NCBI RefSeq assembly: GCF_002287075.1 | Contig: NZ_NSKE01000011.1 | Coordinates: 79,951 to 143,950, forward strand | Source of the DNA: Fodinibius salipaludis | GTDB lineage: Bacteria > Bacteroidota > Rhodothermia > Balneolales > Balneolaceae | Direction of reading: 5' to 3' | Length of the DNA stretch: 64,000 nt | In this document: piece after piece, positions 17,282 through 24,994 of the stretch | Layout of the letters: every line of letters starts with the position of its first letter | How positions within the stretch are numbered: the stretch's first letter is position 1 | Notes under the pieces: model-generated | The model's input: only the letters and a program-made list of their open reading frames with translations | Databases searched by the model: none | What the model was told of the DNA's origin: nothing | Made by a program: the position numbers and the translations under genes

Positions 17282-19411
17282 ATGGCTCACGAAAAACTGG
17301 AAAAGCAACTTGGATTGTGGGATGTATATGCAATTGCGACGGGAGCAATGTTTAGTTCCGGGTTTTTCCTGTTGCCGGGTATTGCTGCAGCAATAACAGG
17401 TCCATCGGTATTTATCGCATATTTTGTTTCAGGGCTTTTGGTATTACCGACGATGTTTAGCGTGGCAGAGCTGGCCACAGCCATGCCCAAAGCCGGAGGG
17501 ACCTATTATATCATTGATCGCAGCCTTGGTCCCGTGATGGGAACAGTTGGAGGTTATGGTTCTTGGCTGGCTTTGGTGCTAAAAAGTGCTTTTGCATTGA
17601 TTGGGATGGGTGCTTATATCTCAATATTTGTTGAGCTTCCAATTGTACCGGTCGCTGTGGTCTTGACGATTGCTTTTGGGGTTCTAAATATTGTAGGAGC
17701 TAAAGAGACAACGGCCCTACAGAAAGTACTGGTTGCCGCCCTGATAAGTATTATGACTTTTTATATTGCTCAGGGATTGTTCTCCGTTTTTTCGGCCGAC
17801 TTTTTTGAGGTAACTCGTAATCAGTTTACGCCTCTCTTTATTGATGGTGCTACCGGATTTTGGGCCACGGTAGGGATGGTTTTCGTATCCTACGCCGGTC
17901 TCACAAAAGTTGCCAGTGTGGCTGAGGAGGTTAGAAATCCCGATAGAAATATTCCGTGGGGTATGTTCCTCTCTATCATGTCGGCCATTTTTGTTTATGT
18001 TGCCGGTGTATTTATTATGGTTTCGGTGTTGGATCCTGCTGAATTTCGCGAAGATCTAACTCCAGTTGCTACGGCCGGAGAAGCTTTTATGAGCTGGCTG
18101 CCGGGAGAGACCGGTATTATATTAGTGGTAATAGCTGCTGTAGCCGCCTTTGCTTCCACTGGTAATGCGGGTATTATGTCAGCTTCTCGCTATCCGTTGG
18201 CAATGGCACGAGATAAGCTCATTGATAACCGATTTTCAAAAATTGGGTCGATGGGTACGCCGGTCATTGCAATTATTGCCACGGTATTTTTGATGATTTT
18301 CTTCCTGGTTGCTTTTAATGTTGCACAGGTAGCAAAATTGGCCAGTGCGTTTCAGTTATTGCTGTTTGGCTTATTGAATCTGGCAGTAATTGTAATGCGC
18401 GAAAGTAAAATTGAGGAGTACGATCCCGGTTTTAATTCTCCTTTCTACCCTTGGATCCAAATTGCCGGGATGATCCTTTCGGCTATTCTTATTCTGGAAA
18501 TGGGCTTGCTGTCAATCCTCTTTACTTTGGTAGTGAGTATTTTCAGTATTGGTTGGTTTTACTACTATGCGTATGGCAAGATTGATCGTGAAGGAGCTAT
18601 CTTTCATGTAACGGCTCGTCTTGGTAAACGCAAAGATCAGGGATTGGAGCGAGAAATGCGTGGCATACTTCGAGAAAAAGGACTTCGCGAGGAAGATCCT
18701 TATGAGCATGTAGTGGCTAGTGCTGCGGTTATTGATGAGCCAAATAAAAACCTGAGTTATAAAACGATTATAAAACAGGCTTCAGATATTTTTGCCGAAC
18801 GCCTTGATATGGATCGGGAGTTTCTTGTAGATAATTTTTGTAAGGCTCAGGATATGGGGACGATACCGCTTGGTAATAGTGCGGTTATCAATCATATTCG
18901 AGTGGACGAAGATTGCCAGCCTCAAATGGTGTTGGTGCGTATTCCGGAAAGTATTAAGGTATCCACCGAAGGATTTGATGTTCTTGATGAAGACCAGACG
19001 GGAGATGTGGAAAATCTGCGTGCAATGATTTTCTTGGTTAGTTCTTCAGAACATTCGAGCCAGCATCTGCGGCTGATTGCCCATCTTGCAGAAATGATTG
19101 ATGCCAAGCACTTTATTGAACGATGGAAAAGTGCGGAAAATGAGTCAGAACTGCGGGAAATTCTGCTCAGAGATGAACGCTTTATCAATATTACCATCAG
19201 GGAAAACAATAGAACCAAAGAGCTTATTGGTAAAAAAATTATGGAGCTTGACCTGCCTGGAGAAAGTCTCATTACCATTCTTAAACGGAATGGTAATATC
19301 AAGATTCCACATGGTTATACGGTTTTAGAGGATGGAGATGAAATATCTATTATCGGAGAAGTAGAAGATATCGAAAAGGTTAAAGAATGGCGTAAAACAG
19401 ACGATAAATAG
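17282..19411 (+). CDS. APC family amino-acid permease fused to EIIA-like and TrkA-C domains (copy 2)
   Basis: Same architecture as the gene before it: APC permease core (about residues 8-430; IATGAMFSSGFFLLPG, ASTGNAGIMSASRYPLAMAR), EIIA type-2-like domain (about 480-627) and TrkA-C domain (about 630-703). The candidate phospho-acceptor is His538 in LGNSAVINHIRV, and the helical half reads IFLVSSSEHSSQHLRLIAHLAEMI. The membrane core is much more similar to copy 1 than the EIIA-like region, so the cytoplasmic parts have diverged after duplication. It may transport a different substrate or respond to a different signal. An ATG start is used here. Confidence 0.88.
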   Translation: MAHEKLEKQLGLWDVYAIATGAMFSSGFFLLPGIAAAITGPSVFIAYFVSGLLVLPTMFSVAELATAMPKAGGTYYIIDRSLGPVMGTVGGYGSWLALVLKSAFALIGMGAYISIFVELPIVPVAVVLTIAFGVLNIVGAKETTALQKVLVAALISIMTFYIAQGLFSVFSADFFEVTRNQFTPLFIDGATGFWATVGMVFVSYAGLTKVASVAEEVRNPDRNIPWGMFLSIMSAIFVYVAGVFIMVSVLDPAEFREDLTPVATAGEAFMSWLPGETGIILVVIAAVAAFASTGNAGIMSASRYPLAMARDKLIDNRFSKIGSMGTPVIAIIATVFLMIFFLVAFNVAQVAKLASAFQLLLFGLLNLAVIVMRESKIEEYDPGFNSPFYPWIQIAGMILSAILILEMGLLSILFTLVVSIFSIGWFYYYAYGKIDREGAIFHVTARLGKRKDQGLEREMRGILREKGLREEDPYEHVVASAAVIDEPNKNLSYKTIIKQASDIFAERLDMDREFLVDNFCKAQDMGTIPLGNSAVINHIRVDEDCQPQMVLVRIPESIKVSTEGFDVLDEDQTGDVENLRAMIFLVSSSEHSSQHLRLIAHLAEMIDAKHFIERWKSAENESELREILLRDERFINITIRENNRTKELIGKKIMELDLPGESLITILKRNGNIKIPHGYTVLEDGDEISIIGEVEDIEKVKEWRKTDDK

Positions 19412-19486
19412 TGAAATCCATATTATCTAAGATTACACAAAATGTTATATTCAACACATAATTTTAAAAGTTAAAAAAATAGGAAA

Positions 19487-20845
19487 GTGACAGATAACAG
19501 TAACGGTTTAGCACAGAAAATAAAGAGTTTTTTTCAAAGAGACTCTGCGGCAGGTATGATGCTTTTGTATGCTACAATACTTGCTTTAATCGTAGCAAAT
19601 AGTCCGCTTTACGAATGGTATCATCATCTGTTAGAACTCCATATCTCTATAGGAGTTGGCGATTTGATGATAGATGAATCGGTTCATCATTGGATTAATG
19701 ATGGATTGATGGCCATATTTTTTCTACTCGTTGGGTTAGAAATTAAACGAGAACTGAAATATGGAGAACTTTCAACCTTTCAGTCAGCTTTATTACCGGC
19801 TGTAGCAGCCGTTGGCGGAGCTGCATTACCAGCGTTAATATTCTGGGGCTTTAATGCAGGTACCGGCTATATGGATGGCTGGGCTATTCCAATGGCTACC
19901 GATATTGCTTTTGTTATTGGTATTGTAGCACTGCTTGGTTCTCGTGTTCCGGTTTGGGCCAAGGTTTTTGTAACAGCTATTGCGGTTGTTGATGATTTGA
20001 TTGCCGTTTTGGTAATTGCTTTTTTCTATACTGAATCTATCAGCATGGTGGCACTGGGTGTTGCCGGTATCAGTTTCCTCTTTTTAATGCTCCTTAATTA
20101 CCGTGGGGTTCACAAAATTTCTCCCTATATGATTATTGGATTTATCATGTGGTGGGCCGTTCTTAAATCTGGTGTGCACGCAACAATTGCGGGAGTGATG
20201 CTTGGTTTTGTAATGCCGGCAAGTCGCGGATGGAGCCTGGAGCGTTTGAAAGAATACGCACAGGAAGGTTTTGATCTGTTTAAGCAGGCTGAGGACGATG
20301 ACATGCCTGTTACGAAAGAGCAGGCACTGCATCACATGGAGGAAACAGTAGAACATGCCGAATCGCCCCTGCATCGCTTAGAGCATAAGCTCCACTTTTC
20401 GGTTTATTTCCTCATTATGCCGATATTTGCTTTTGCTAACGCTGGGGTTGTTTTTGATCCCGAGGTGATGGGACATGCGTTTGTTTCGACCTTGACATGG
20501 GGAATTGCTATCGGATTATTTGTTGGTAAGCAGATAGGTATCTTAGGATTTACCTGGATACTCACCAAGTTGGGTTTTACTGATTTAGCCGATAACAAGG
20601 AAACATGGAAGGTGGTTTACGGTGTTGCCCTGCTTGCGGGTATCGGATTTACGATGTCTCTGTTTATTGCAAACCTCTCATTCGAGGCCGGATCGGAAGT
20701 GCTTGAATTTGGGAAGGTAGGAATTTTGGTTGGTTCTCTTGCCAGTGGCCTATTGGGTTATTACTTCTTGAGTCGACGTCCGGATTACGGAGCGGATACG
20801 CAACAACCCTATGATGTGCCCGAGGGAAGTGAGGCAACCTCTTAA
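19487..20845 (+). CDS. nhaA: Na+/H+ antiporter NhaA
   Basis: Electrogenic sodium/proton exchanger of the inner membrane, used for Na+ export and pH control. The sequence carries the family signatures MLLYATILALIVANSPL, FFLLVGLEIKRELKYGEL, and PMATDIAFVIGIVALLGSRVP, the last with the conserved paired Asp-containing helix, followed by AIAVVDDLIAVLVIAFFY with the two adjacent aspartates of the ion site. Length of 452 includes an extra cytoplasmic loop of about 50 residues around 255-300 rich in Glu and His. The start is GTG at 19487. A strong terminator follows. Confidence 0.95.
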   Translation: MTDNSNGLAQKIKSFFQRDSAAGMMLLYATILALIVANSPLYEWYHHLLELHISIGVGDLMIDESVHHWINDGLMAIFFLLVGLEIKRELKYGELSTFQSALLPAVAAVGGAALPALIFWGFNAGTGYMDGWAIPMATDIAFVIGIVALLGSRVPVWAKVFVTAIAVVDDLIAVLVIAFFYTESISMVALGVAGISFLFLMLLNYRGVHKISPYMIIGFIMWWAVLKSGVHATIAGVMLGFVMPASRGWSLERLKEYAQEGFDLFKQAEDDDMPVTKEQALHHMEETVEHAESPLHRLEHKLHFSVYFLIMPIFAFANAGVVFDPEVMGHAFVSTLTWGIAIGLFVGKQIGILGFTWILTKLGFTDLADNKETWKVVYGVALLAGIGFTMSLFIANLSFEAGSEVLEFGKVGILVGSLASGLLGYYFLSRRPDYGADTQQPYDVPEGSEATS

Positions 20846-20867
20846 CTTTCACACAACTTAGCTTAAT

Positions 20868-20899
20868 AAAAAAAGGCGACCTTCGGGTCGCCTTTTTTT
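20868..20899. terminator. Bidirectional Rho-independent terminator between nhaA and the convergent gene
   Basis: A 14-bp perfect stem (seven A then GGCGACC, paired with GGTCGCC then seven T) closed by a TTCG tetraloop. It serves nhaA on the plus strand and, because it is symmetrical, the convergent gene ending at 20953 on the minus strand. Confidence 0.93.
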
Positions 20900-20952
20900 A
20901 TTAGATATTTATTGAAATTTGTGGAAAGAAGTATGGGAAGCTTATCGGAATT

Positions 20953-21960
20953 CTATTCAGTAACCCTGGGATTATCAATAGAGCCTTGTAGTTGAATGGT
21001 AATTCCCGCTTCGGATTTCGGTAGGGTGATAGATAATAGTTGTTCAATATTGTTTAACACGTTGCCAAATTTTTCCGAGAAGTCAGAGAGTGAAATTTGC
21101 ATATCTCGAAATTCGGAATCTTCCAAGGGCTGTTTAAGAATGATATTTCCTTGGCTGGTAAGTAAAGCTAATTCCGATTTAACAGTGGAATTAATTGCCA
21201 ATGTATCATCAGCTTGAGAGACGGGTTTAGTCCGTAATTCTGCAGACTGGAAGGGGATGGCATCAGTTGGATAGCCAAAGCCTTTAATAAAGAAACTATA
21301 CTTGTTCTGTAATGATTCGGAGGGTGTCCAAAGCAGTGAATCCAGGCGAATATGATGAGAACCCTCTTTCCAAAAGTTTGTTTGTGCTTTTGAAATGCTG
21401 CCGGAATAGCTCAACTCTTGAGCTTTAATGGTTGAAAGTAATGTTTGGGGAACCGAGAAAGTAATATTACTACTCCGGATTTTGAGAGACTGATCTGTAC
21501 TAAAAGGAGTTCCGTTGACAGCACTTTGAATACCATCAAGGGCATTGCCTTGATACGTAATCGTAAGCGAATCAGACTTTACTTCCTGCAGTTCTGCTTT
21601 GTTTGTATATGAAGGGGATATCGCATTGATAATGGTTTTATCCAAGTGATTTAATCCGTATTCGACCCCGCCAAAATATATATTCAAAAAGTCGAGGTAG
21701 TTTAGGTCCAGCTTAAGCTGCCGGGCGCGTTCGATATGATTTCCCAAAATTATATTCAGGTCATTTATCGTAATATCTGCGGAAAAGGGGGCTACATCTA
21801 TTTCGGAATATTGAACAGATATTGTATTTCTTTGGCTCGTCTGTTCTTGGATGGCCTCATCTATCTGCTGCTCGGCATGTGAAGCTGCTAAAAAGTGATA
21901 GCCGATAATAGCTATAACAAGGACCAACCCCCCTATGAAATAATATTTTATGTTTTTCAT
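20953..21960 (-). CDS. Membrane-anchored AsmA/DUF748-like protein, function unknown
   Basis: A 335-residue protein with one N-terminal membrane anchor (about residues 5-24) and a large periplasmic part made mostly of predicted beta strands. Segments such as VQYSEIDVAPFSADITINDLNI-like sequence near residue 50-70 and repeated SDSLTITYQG-type strands recall the AsmA/DUF748 group of lipid-transfer or envelope proteins, but no full domain can be assigned by eye. It starts 15 bases before the end of hisS on the same strand, so the order hisS then this gene could be one transcript. Confidence 0.6.
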   Translation of the reverse strand: MKNIKYYFIGGLVLVIAIIGYHFLAASHAEQQIDEAIQEQTSQRNTISVQYSEIDVAPFSADITINDLNIILGNHIERARQLKLDLNYLDFLNIYFGGVEYGLNHLDKTIINAISPSYTNKAELQEVKSDSLTITYQGNALDGIQSAVNGTPFSTDQSLKIRSSNITFSVPQTLLSTIKAQELSYSGSISKAQTNFWKEGSHHIRLDSLLWTPSESLQNKYSFFIKGFGYPTDAIPFQSAELRTKPVSQADDTLAINSTVKSELALLTSQGNIILKQPLEDSEFRDMQISLSDFSEKFGNVLNNIEQLLSITLPKSEAGITIQLQGSIDNPRVTE

Positions 21961-21975
21961 AGGAAGTGTTCTTTT

Positions 21976-23235
21976 TTAATTGGTTAGCTTATTAAGGATT
22001 TCATCAAAACTATACGAATCTTCTTCGCTGGCTTTCATGTTGCGAAGCGTGAACTTACCCTCAGCCAGTTCATTGCCGCCGACAATAATTACGTGACGGG
22101 CATTTTCGCGGTCAGCGTCTTTCATCTGTGCTTTAATAGATCGACCAATGTAATCCATTGAGGCCGAAAGCCCGGCTTTGCGAAGTTTTGGGAGGTGATT
22201 GATGCCCCATTTTCTGGCTTCGTCGCCGAGCGTAACGATATATACATCCAGCATTTCTTCTTCCACCAGATTAATATCGAGCTCGTCACAAGCAATGAAT
22301 AACCGTTCCATGCCGGCCGCAAATCCTACGGCTGGAGTATGTTGTCCGCCAACTTCTTCAATCAGCAAATCGTAACGCCCACCACCACCGAGTGCATCTT
22401 GTGCTCCCAGGTCCGGACTGATAAGCTCAAAGGCGGTACGCGTGTAATAATCGAGTCCGCGTACTAAGTATGGATCTTCTTCGAATGGGATCTCCAGCTC
22501 CTTTAATAATTCTTTGACTCGGGCGTAGTGTGCTTCCGTTTCTTCGGTAAGAAAATCAGTTATTACAGGTGCGTTCTCAATAAACGGCTGATCTTCCTCT
22601 TCTTTGGAATCCAATATACGCAGGGGGTTTTTTTCGAAGCGTTCCCTGGAAATATCGCTCATCTCATCAAGATGGGGCCGAAAATAATCTTTGAGTGCTT
22701 TGGTGTACGCCTTTCGACTGGCGGGATCTCCTACGGAGTTAATCTTTAGCGAGGTATTGCTGATGCCAACGCGGTCATAAATCGACATCATTAGTGTGAT
22801 AATATCAACATCGGCAGCGGGATCGTCAGCGCCGATAATTTCTGCCCCGAACTGGTGGAACTGACGCTGGCGACCTTTTTGTGGTTTTTCAGCGCGAAAC
22901 ATCGGCCCAATGTAATACAAATTTTGGGTACCGCCACGCTGCTCAAGGTGATGTTCAACAAATGCGCGTGCAACGGGCGCAGTGCACTCGGGACGAAGTA
23001 CATACTGGTCATCTCCGCGTTCGAAGGCGAACATTTCCTTAGAGACGATATCCGTCAACTGGCCCACGCCGCGGGCAATAAGCTCTGTCTGCTCCATAAT
23101 AGGGGTGCGGATTTCCTCAAAGTTGAACTTTTTGGCCTCTTCGTGGATGATGCGTTCCAGTGCTTGCCATTTGCCTACTTCGTCGGGCAGGATGTCCACC
23201 ATTCCTACATGGGTACTAAAGGTCGGTTGCGCCAT
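21976..23235 (-). CDS. hisS: Histidine--tRNA ligase
   Basis: Class II aminoacyl-tRNA synthetase charging tRNA-His. Motif 2 is visible as VLRPECTAPVARAFVEH, the histidine-specific motifs as LVRGLDYYTRTAFEL and GGGRYDLLIEEVGG, and motif 3 as PAVGFAAGMERL; the last 90 residues form the anticodon-binding domain (DVYIVTLGDEARKWG). Length (419) is normal. The gene lies on the minus strand with a possible promoter just upstream and is followed by the AsmA-like gene. Confidence 0.96.
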   Translation of the reverse strand: MAQPTFSTHVGMVDILPDEVGKWQALERIIHEEAKKFNFEEIRTPIMEQTELIARGVGQLTDIVSKEMFAFERGDDQYVLRPECTAPVARAFVEHHLEQRGGTQNLYYIGPMFRAEKPQKGRQRQFHQFGAEIIGADDPAADVDIITLMMSIYDRVGISNTSLKINSVGDPASRKAYTKALKDYFRPHLDEMSDISRERFEKNPLRILDSKEEEDQPFIENAPVITDFLTEETEAHYARVKELLKELEIPFEEDPYLVRGLDYYTRTAFELISPDLGAQDALGGGGRYDLLIEEVGGQHTPAVGFAAGMERLFIACDELDINLVEEEMLDVYIVTLGDEARKWGINHLPKLRKAGLSASMDYIGRSIKAQMKDADRENARHVIIVGGNELAEGKFTLRNMKASEEDSYSFDEILNKLTN

Positions 23236-23272
23236 GAATGTAAATCAGTTCGGTTCTAAAAATTGTTCGCTC

Positions 23273-23280
23273 CAAAGATA
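23273..23280 (-). promoter_or_regulatory. Possible Bacteroidota-type -7 element before hisS
   Basis: On the minus strand this reads TATCTTTG, matching the TAnnTTTG element used by the primary sigma factor of Bacteroidota, 38 bases before the hisS start. A TTG -33 element at the expected spacing was not seen, so support is partial. Confidence 0.35.
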
Positions 23281-23374
23281 AGAGTCTGCCTGTAGAAATT
23301 CTCACCCAATTTCGTAAGGATGCTTTTTGGTAAAGGTCTTACTTATAGCAAGCCACAGAATAAATACTATAAGG

Positions 23375-23914
23375 ATGTATGATCCCCAAAAACATAACCG
23401 GCAGTCAATCAGATTAAAGGGATACGATTATTCGCAACCAGGTTATTATTTTATAACGATATGTGTTGCTGATAGATATTATTTATTTGGAAAAGTTGTT
23501 AATGGTTGTATGGCTTTGAATAAGTATGGGCAAATTGCTAAAAAGGAATGGAACAGGACGGAAAATTGCGTGATAATGTTCGGCTGGACGAATTTATAGT
23601 GATGCCTAATTATGTGCATGGAATAATTGTGATAACCCAAAAAAAACAATGGCAGGGAGGTATCACGATACGTCCCTGCCATTGGGTCAGAAAATGAATT
23701 CAGATCTCCATCAAAGAATTTGGGTGCGATAGTGAGAGGTTATAAATCAACGGATACAAAACAGATCAATGAATTAAACAACCAGCCGGGTGACAAGGTT
23801 TGGCAGCGCAATTATTATGATCACATTATTCGTAATAAAAACGAATTGAATAGGATCAGAAAATATATAAGAGAAAATCCCAAGAATTGGGAAAATGATA
23901 AATTGAATCGGTGA
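23375..23914 (+). pseudogene. Degenerate REP-associated tyrosine transposase (RAYT, Y1/IS200-like)
   Basis: Remnant of a Y1_Tnp HUH transposase. The first part reads RQSIRLKGYDYSQPGYYFIT, typical of RAYT N-termini. A one-base shift at the AAAA run near 23562-23565 moves the frame; the next part gives LRDNVRLDEFIVMPNYVHG, then hits TGA at 23693 after a palindrome, and the third part (SPSKNLGAIVRGYKS ... VWQRNYYDHIIRN, ending 23914) is back in the first frame. The HUH motif should be NHVHG or NHIHG, but the first His is Tyr here, while the catalytic-Tyr region QRNYY is intact. Two frame shifts plus the His loss indicate an inactive element. REP-type palindromes lie inside and just after it. Confidence 0.88.
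23647..23684. repeat. REP-type palindrome inside the broken transposase gene
   Basis: Twelve-base arms CAATGGCAGGGA and TCCCTGCCATTG pair perfectly; inside them GTATC and GATAC also pair around a two-base tip. The centre (GGGACGTATC on one strand) resembles the GGCGTATTG core of the palindrome at 23925, suggesting that both belong to the same REP-like family. Confidence 0.75.
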
Positions 23915-23924
23915 ATGTATGTAG

Positions 23925-23950
23925 CAGTGGCGTATTGCAATACGCCACTG
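23925..23950. repeat. REP-type perfect 26-bp palindrome after the transposase remnant
   Basis: CAGTGGCGTATTG followed directly by its exact reverse complement, 10 bases after the transposase remnant ends and 35 bases before the end of the oxidoreductase gene. Position and shape fit a REP element recognised by the adjacent RAYT. It may also act as a transcription stop for the minus-strand gene, though that gene ends before reaching it only at 23986. Confidence 0.8.
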
Positions 23951-23985
23951 TATAATGGTTTGATATCCTTGTATGTCTAAAAATA

Positions 23986-24972
23986 TCACATCCCCGTCAA
24001 CACTATTTTCCCTGTGTTTTTATTGTTTTGCATGCGCTCGTGGGCCTCTTCTGCATCCGACCAATTATAAACAGAGTCGATAATTGGATTTAACACACCA
24101 TCCTCAAAAAGGGAGAGCGTATTAGAAGCAAAATCGTTAGTGAGATCGATTTTATATTCCTCAGATCTGTTGCGTAGCGTTGATCCCATAATAGATAATC
24201 GCTTGCGGAGAATTGGAATAAGACTAATTTCTTCCACTTTGTGTCCGCCCAAAAATGACAGATAAACCACACGTCCGTCCATGGCAAGAACCTCCATATT
24301 TTTATGCCAGTACGGTTTGCCGATAAAATCGATAACCACATTTACTGAATCCGGACCAACATCATTGACAATCTCTTCAGCATAATTTTGCTCTTTATAA
24401 TTATAGGTAAATTCAGCCCCCAGTTTTTTGGCCGTATTCAGTTTATGGTGTTTGCCAGCTGTGGCAATAATTCGGGCATCGTATAAGTGATGCGCCAGCT
24501 GAATAGCGGAAGTTCCTACGCCACTGCCTGCAGCATGAATGAGAACAGTTTCTTGTTCTTGAAGTTTTGCCAGCCAATCCAGTGCCTGGAAAGCCGTTAA
24601 AAATGTTTCGGGGATGGCAGCGGCCTCTTCAAAGGACAGGTTTCCCGGCATGGCCATTGCCATATCTTCGTGTATCGTACAGTATTGGGCATATCCGCCG
24701 CCGGGCAACAGTCCAAAAACGTGGTCTCCGACTTCCCATTTGGATACTTTGTCTCCCACTTTTTCTACGATTCCCGACATTTCCAACCCTAAAATATCGG
24801 GGGCTCCTTTGGGTGGGTCGTAGTTGCCTGTGCGCTGGAGCAAGTCGGCGCGATTGAGTGCCGTAGCCTCAATTTTTACCTGAACTTCGTTTGCACTCGG
24901 TTCGGGTGTTGGGGTTTCTCCAATTTTTAGTGACGAATTTTTGCCGGGATTTTGAATGAGAATAGCTTTCAT
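23986..24972 (-). CDS. NAD(P)H:quinone oxidoreductase, zinc-independent MDR family
   Basis: A medium-chain dehydrogenase/reductase of the quinone oxidoreductase type (QOR/PIG3-like), reducing quinones or other alpha,beta-unsaturated carbonyls with NADPH. The N-terminal GroES-like part includes TALNRADLLQRTGNYDPPKG and LGLEMSGIVEKVG; the Rossmann part includes HAAGSGVGTSAIQLA. The zinc-binding residues of alcohol dehydrogenases are absent. The open frame extends 117 bases further upstream, but ATG at 24972 (MKAILIQNPG) gives the family N-terminus and avoids overlap with the flippase gene ending at 24995. Length is then 328 residues. Confidence 0.92.
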   Translation of the reverse strand: MKAILIQNPGKNSSLKIGETPTPEPSANEVQVKIEATALNRADLLQRTGNYDPPKGAPDILGLEMSGIVEKVGDKVSKWEVGDHVFGLLPGGGYAQYCTIHEDMAMAMPGNLSFEEAAAIPETFLTAFQALDWLAKLQEQETVLIHAAGSGVGTSAIQLAHHLYDARIIATAGKHHKLNTAKKLGAEFTYNYKEQNYAEEIVNDVGPDSVNVVIDFIGKPYWHKNMEVLAMDGRVVYLSFLGGHKVEEISLIPILRKRLSIMGSTLRNRSEEYKIDLTNDFASNTLSLFEDGVLNPIIDSVYNWSDAEEAHERMQNNKNTGKIVLTGM

Positions 24973-24994
24973 AACAGAAAATAGAAATTGTAAA

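Noticed and set aside
22855..23259. 134-codon plus-strand frame opposite hisS
   Set aside because: It is antisense to conserved hisS motifs, so a shadow of a real gene.
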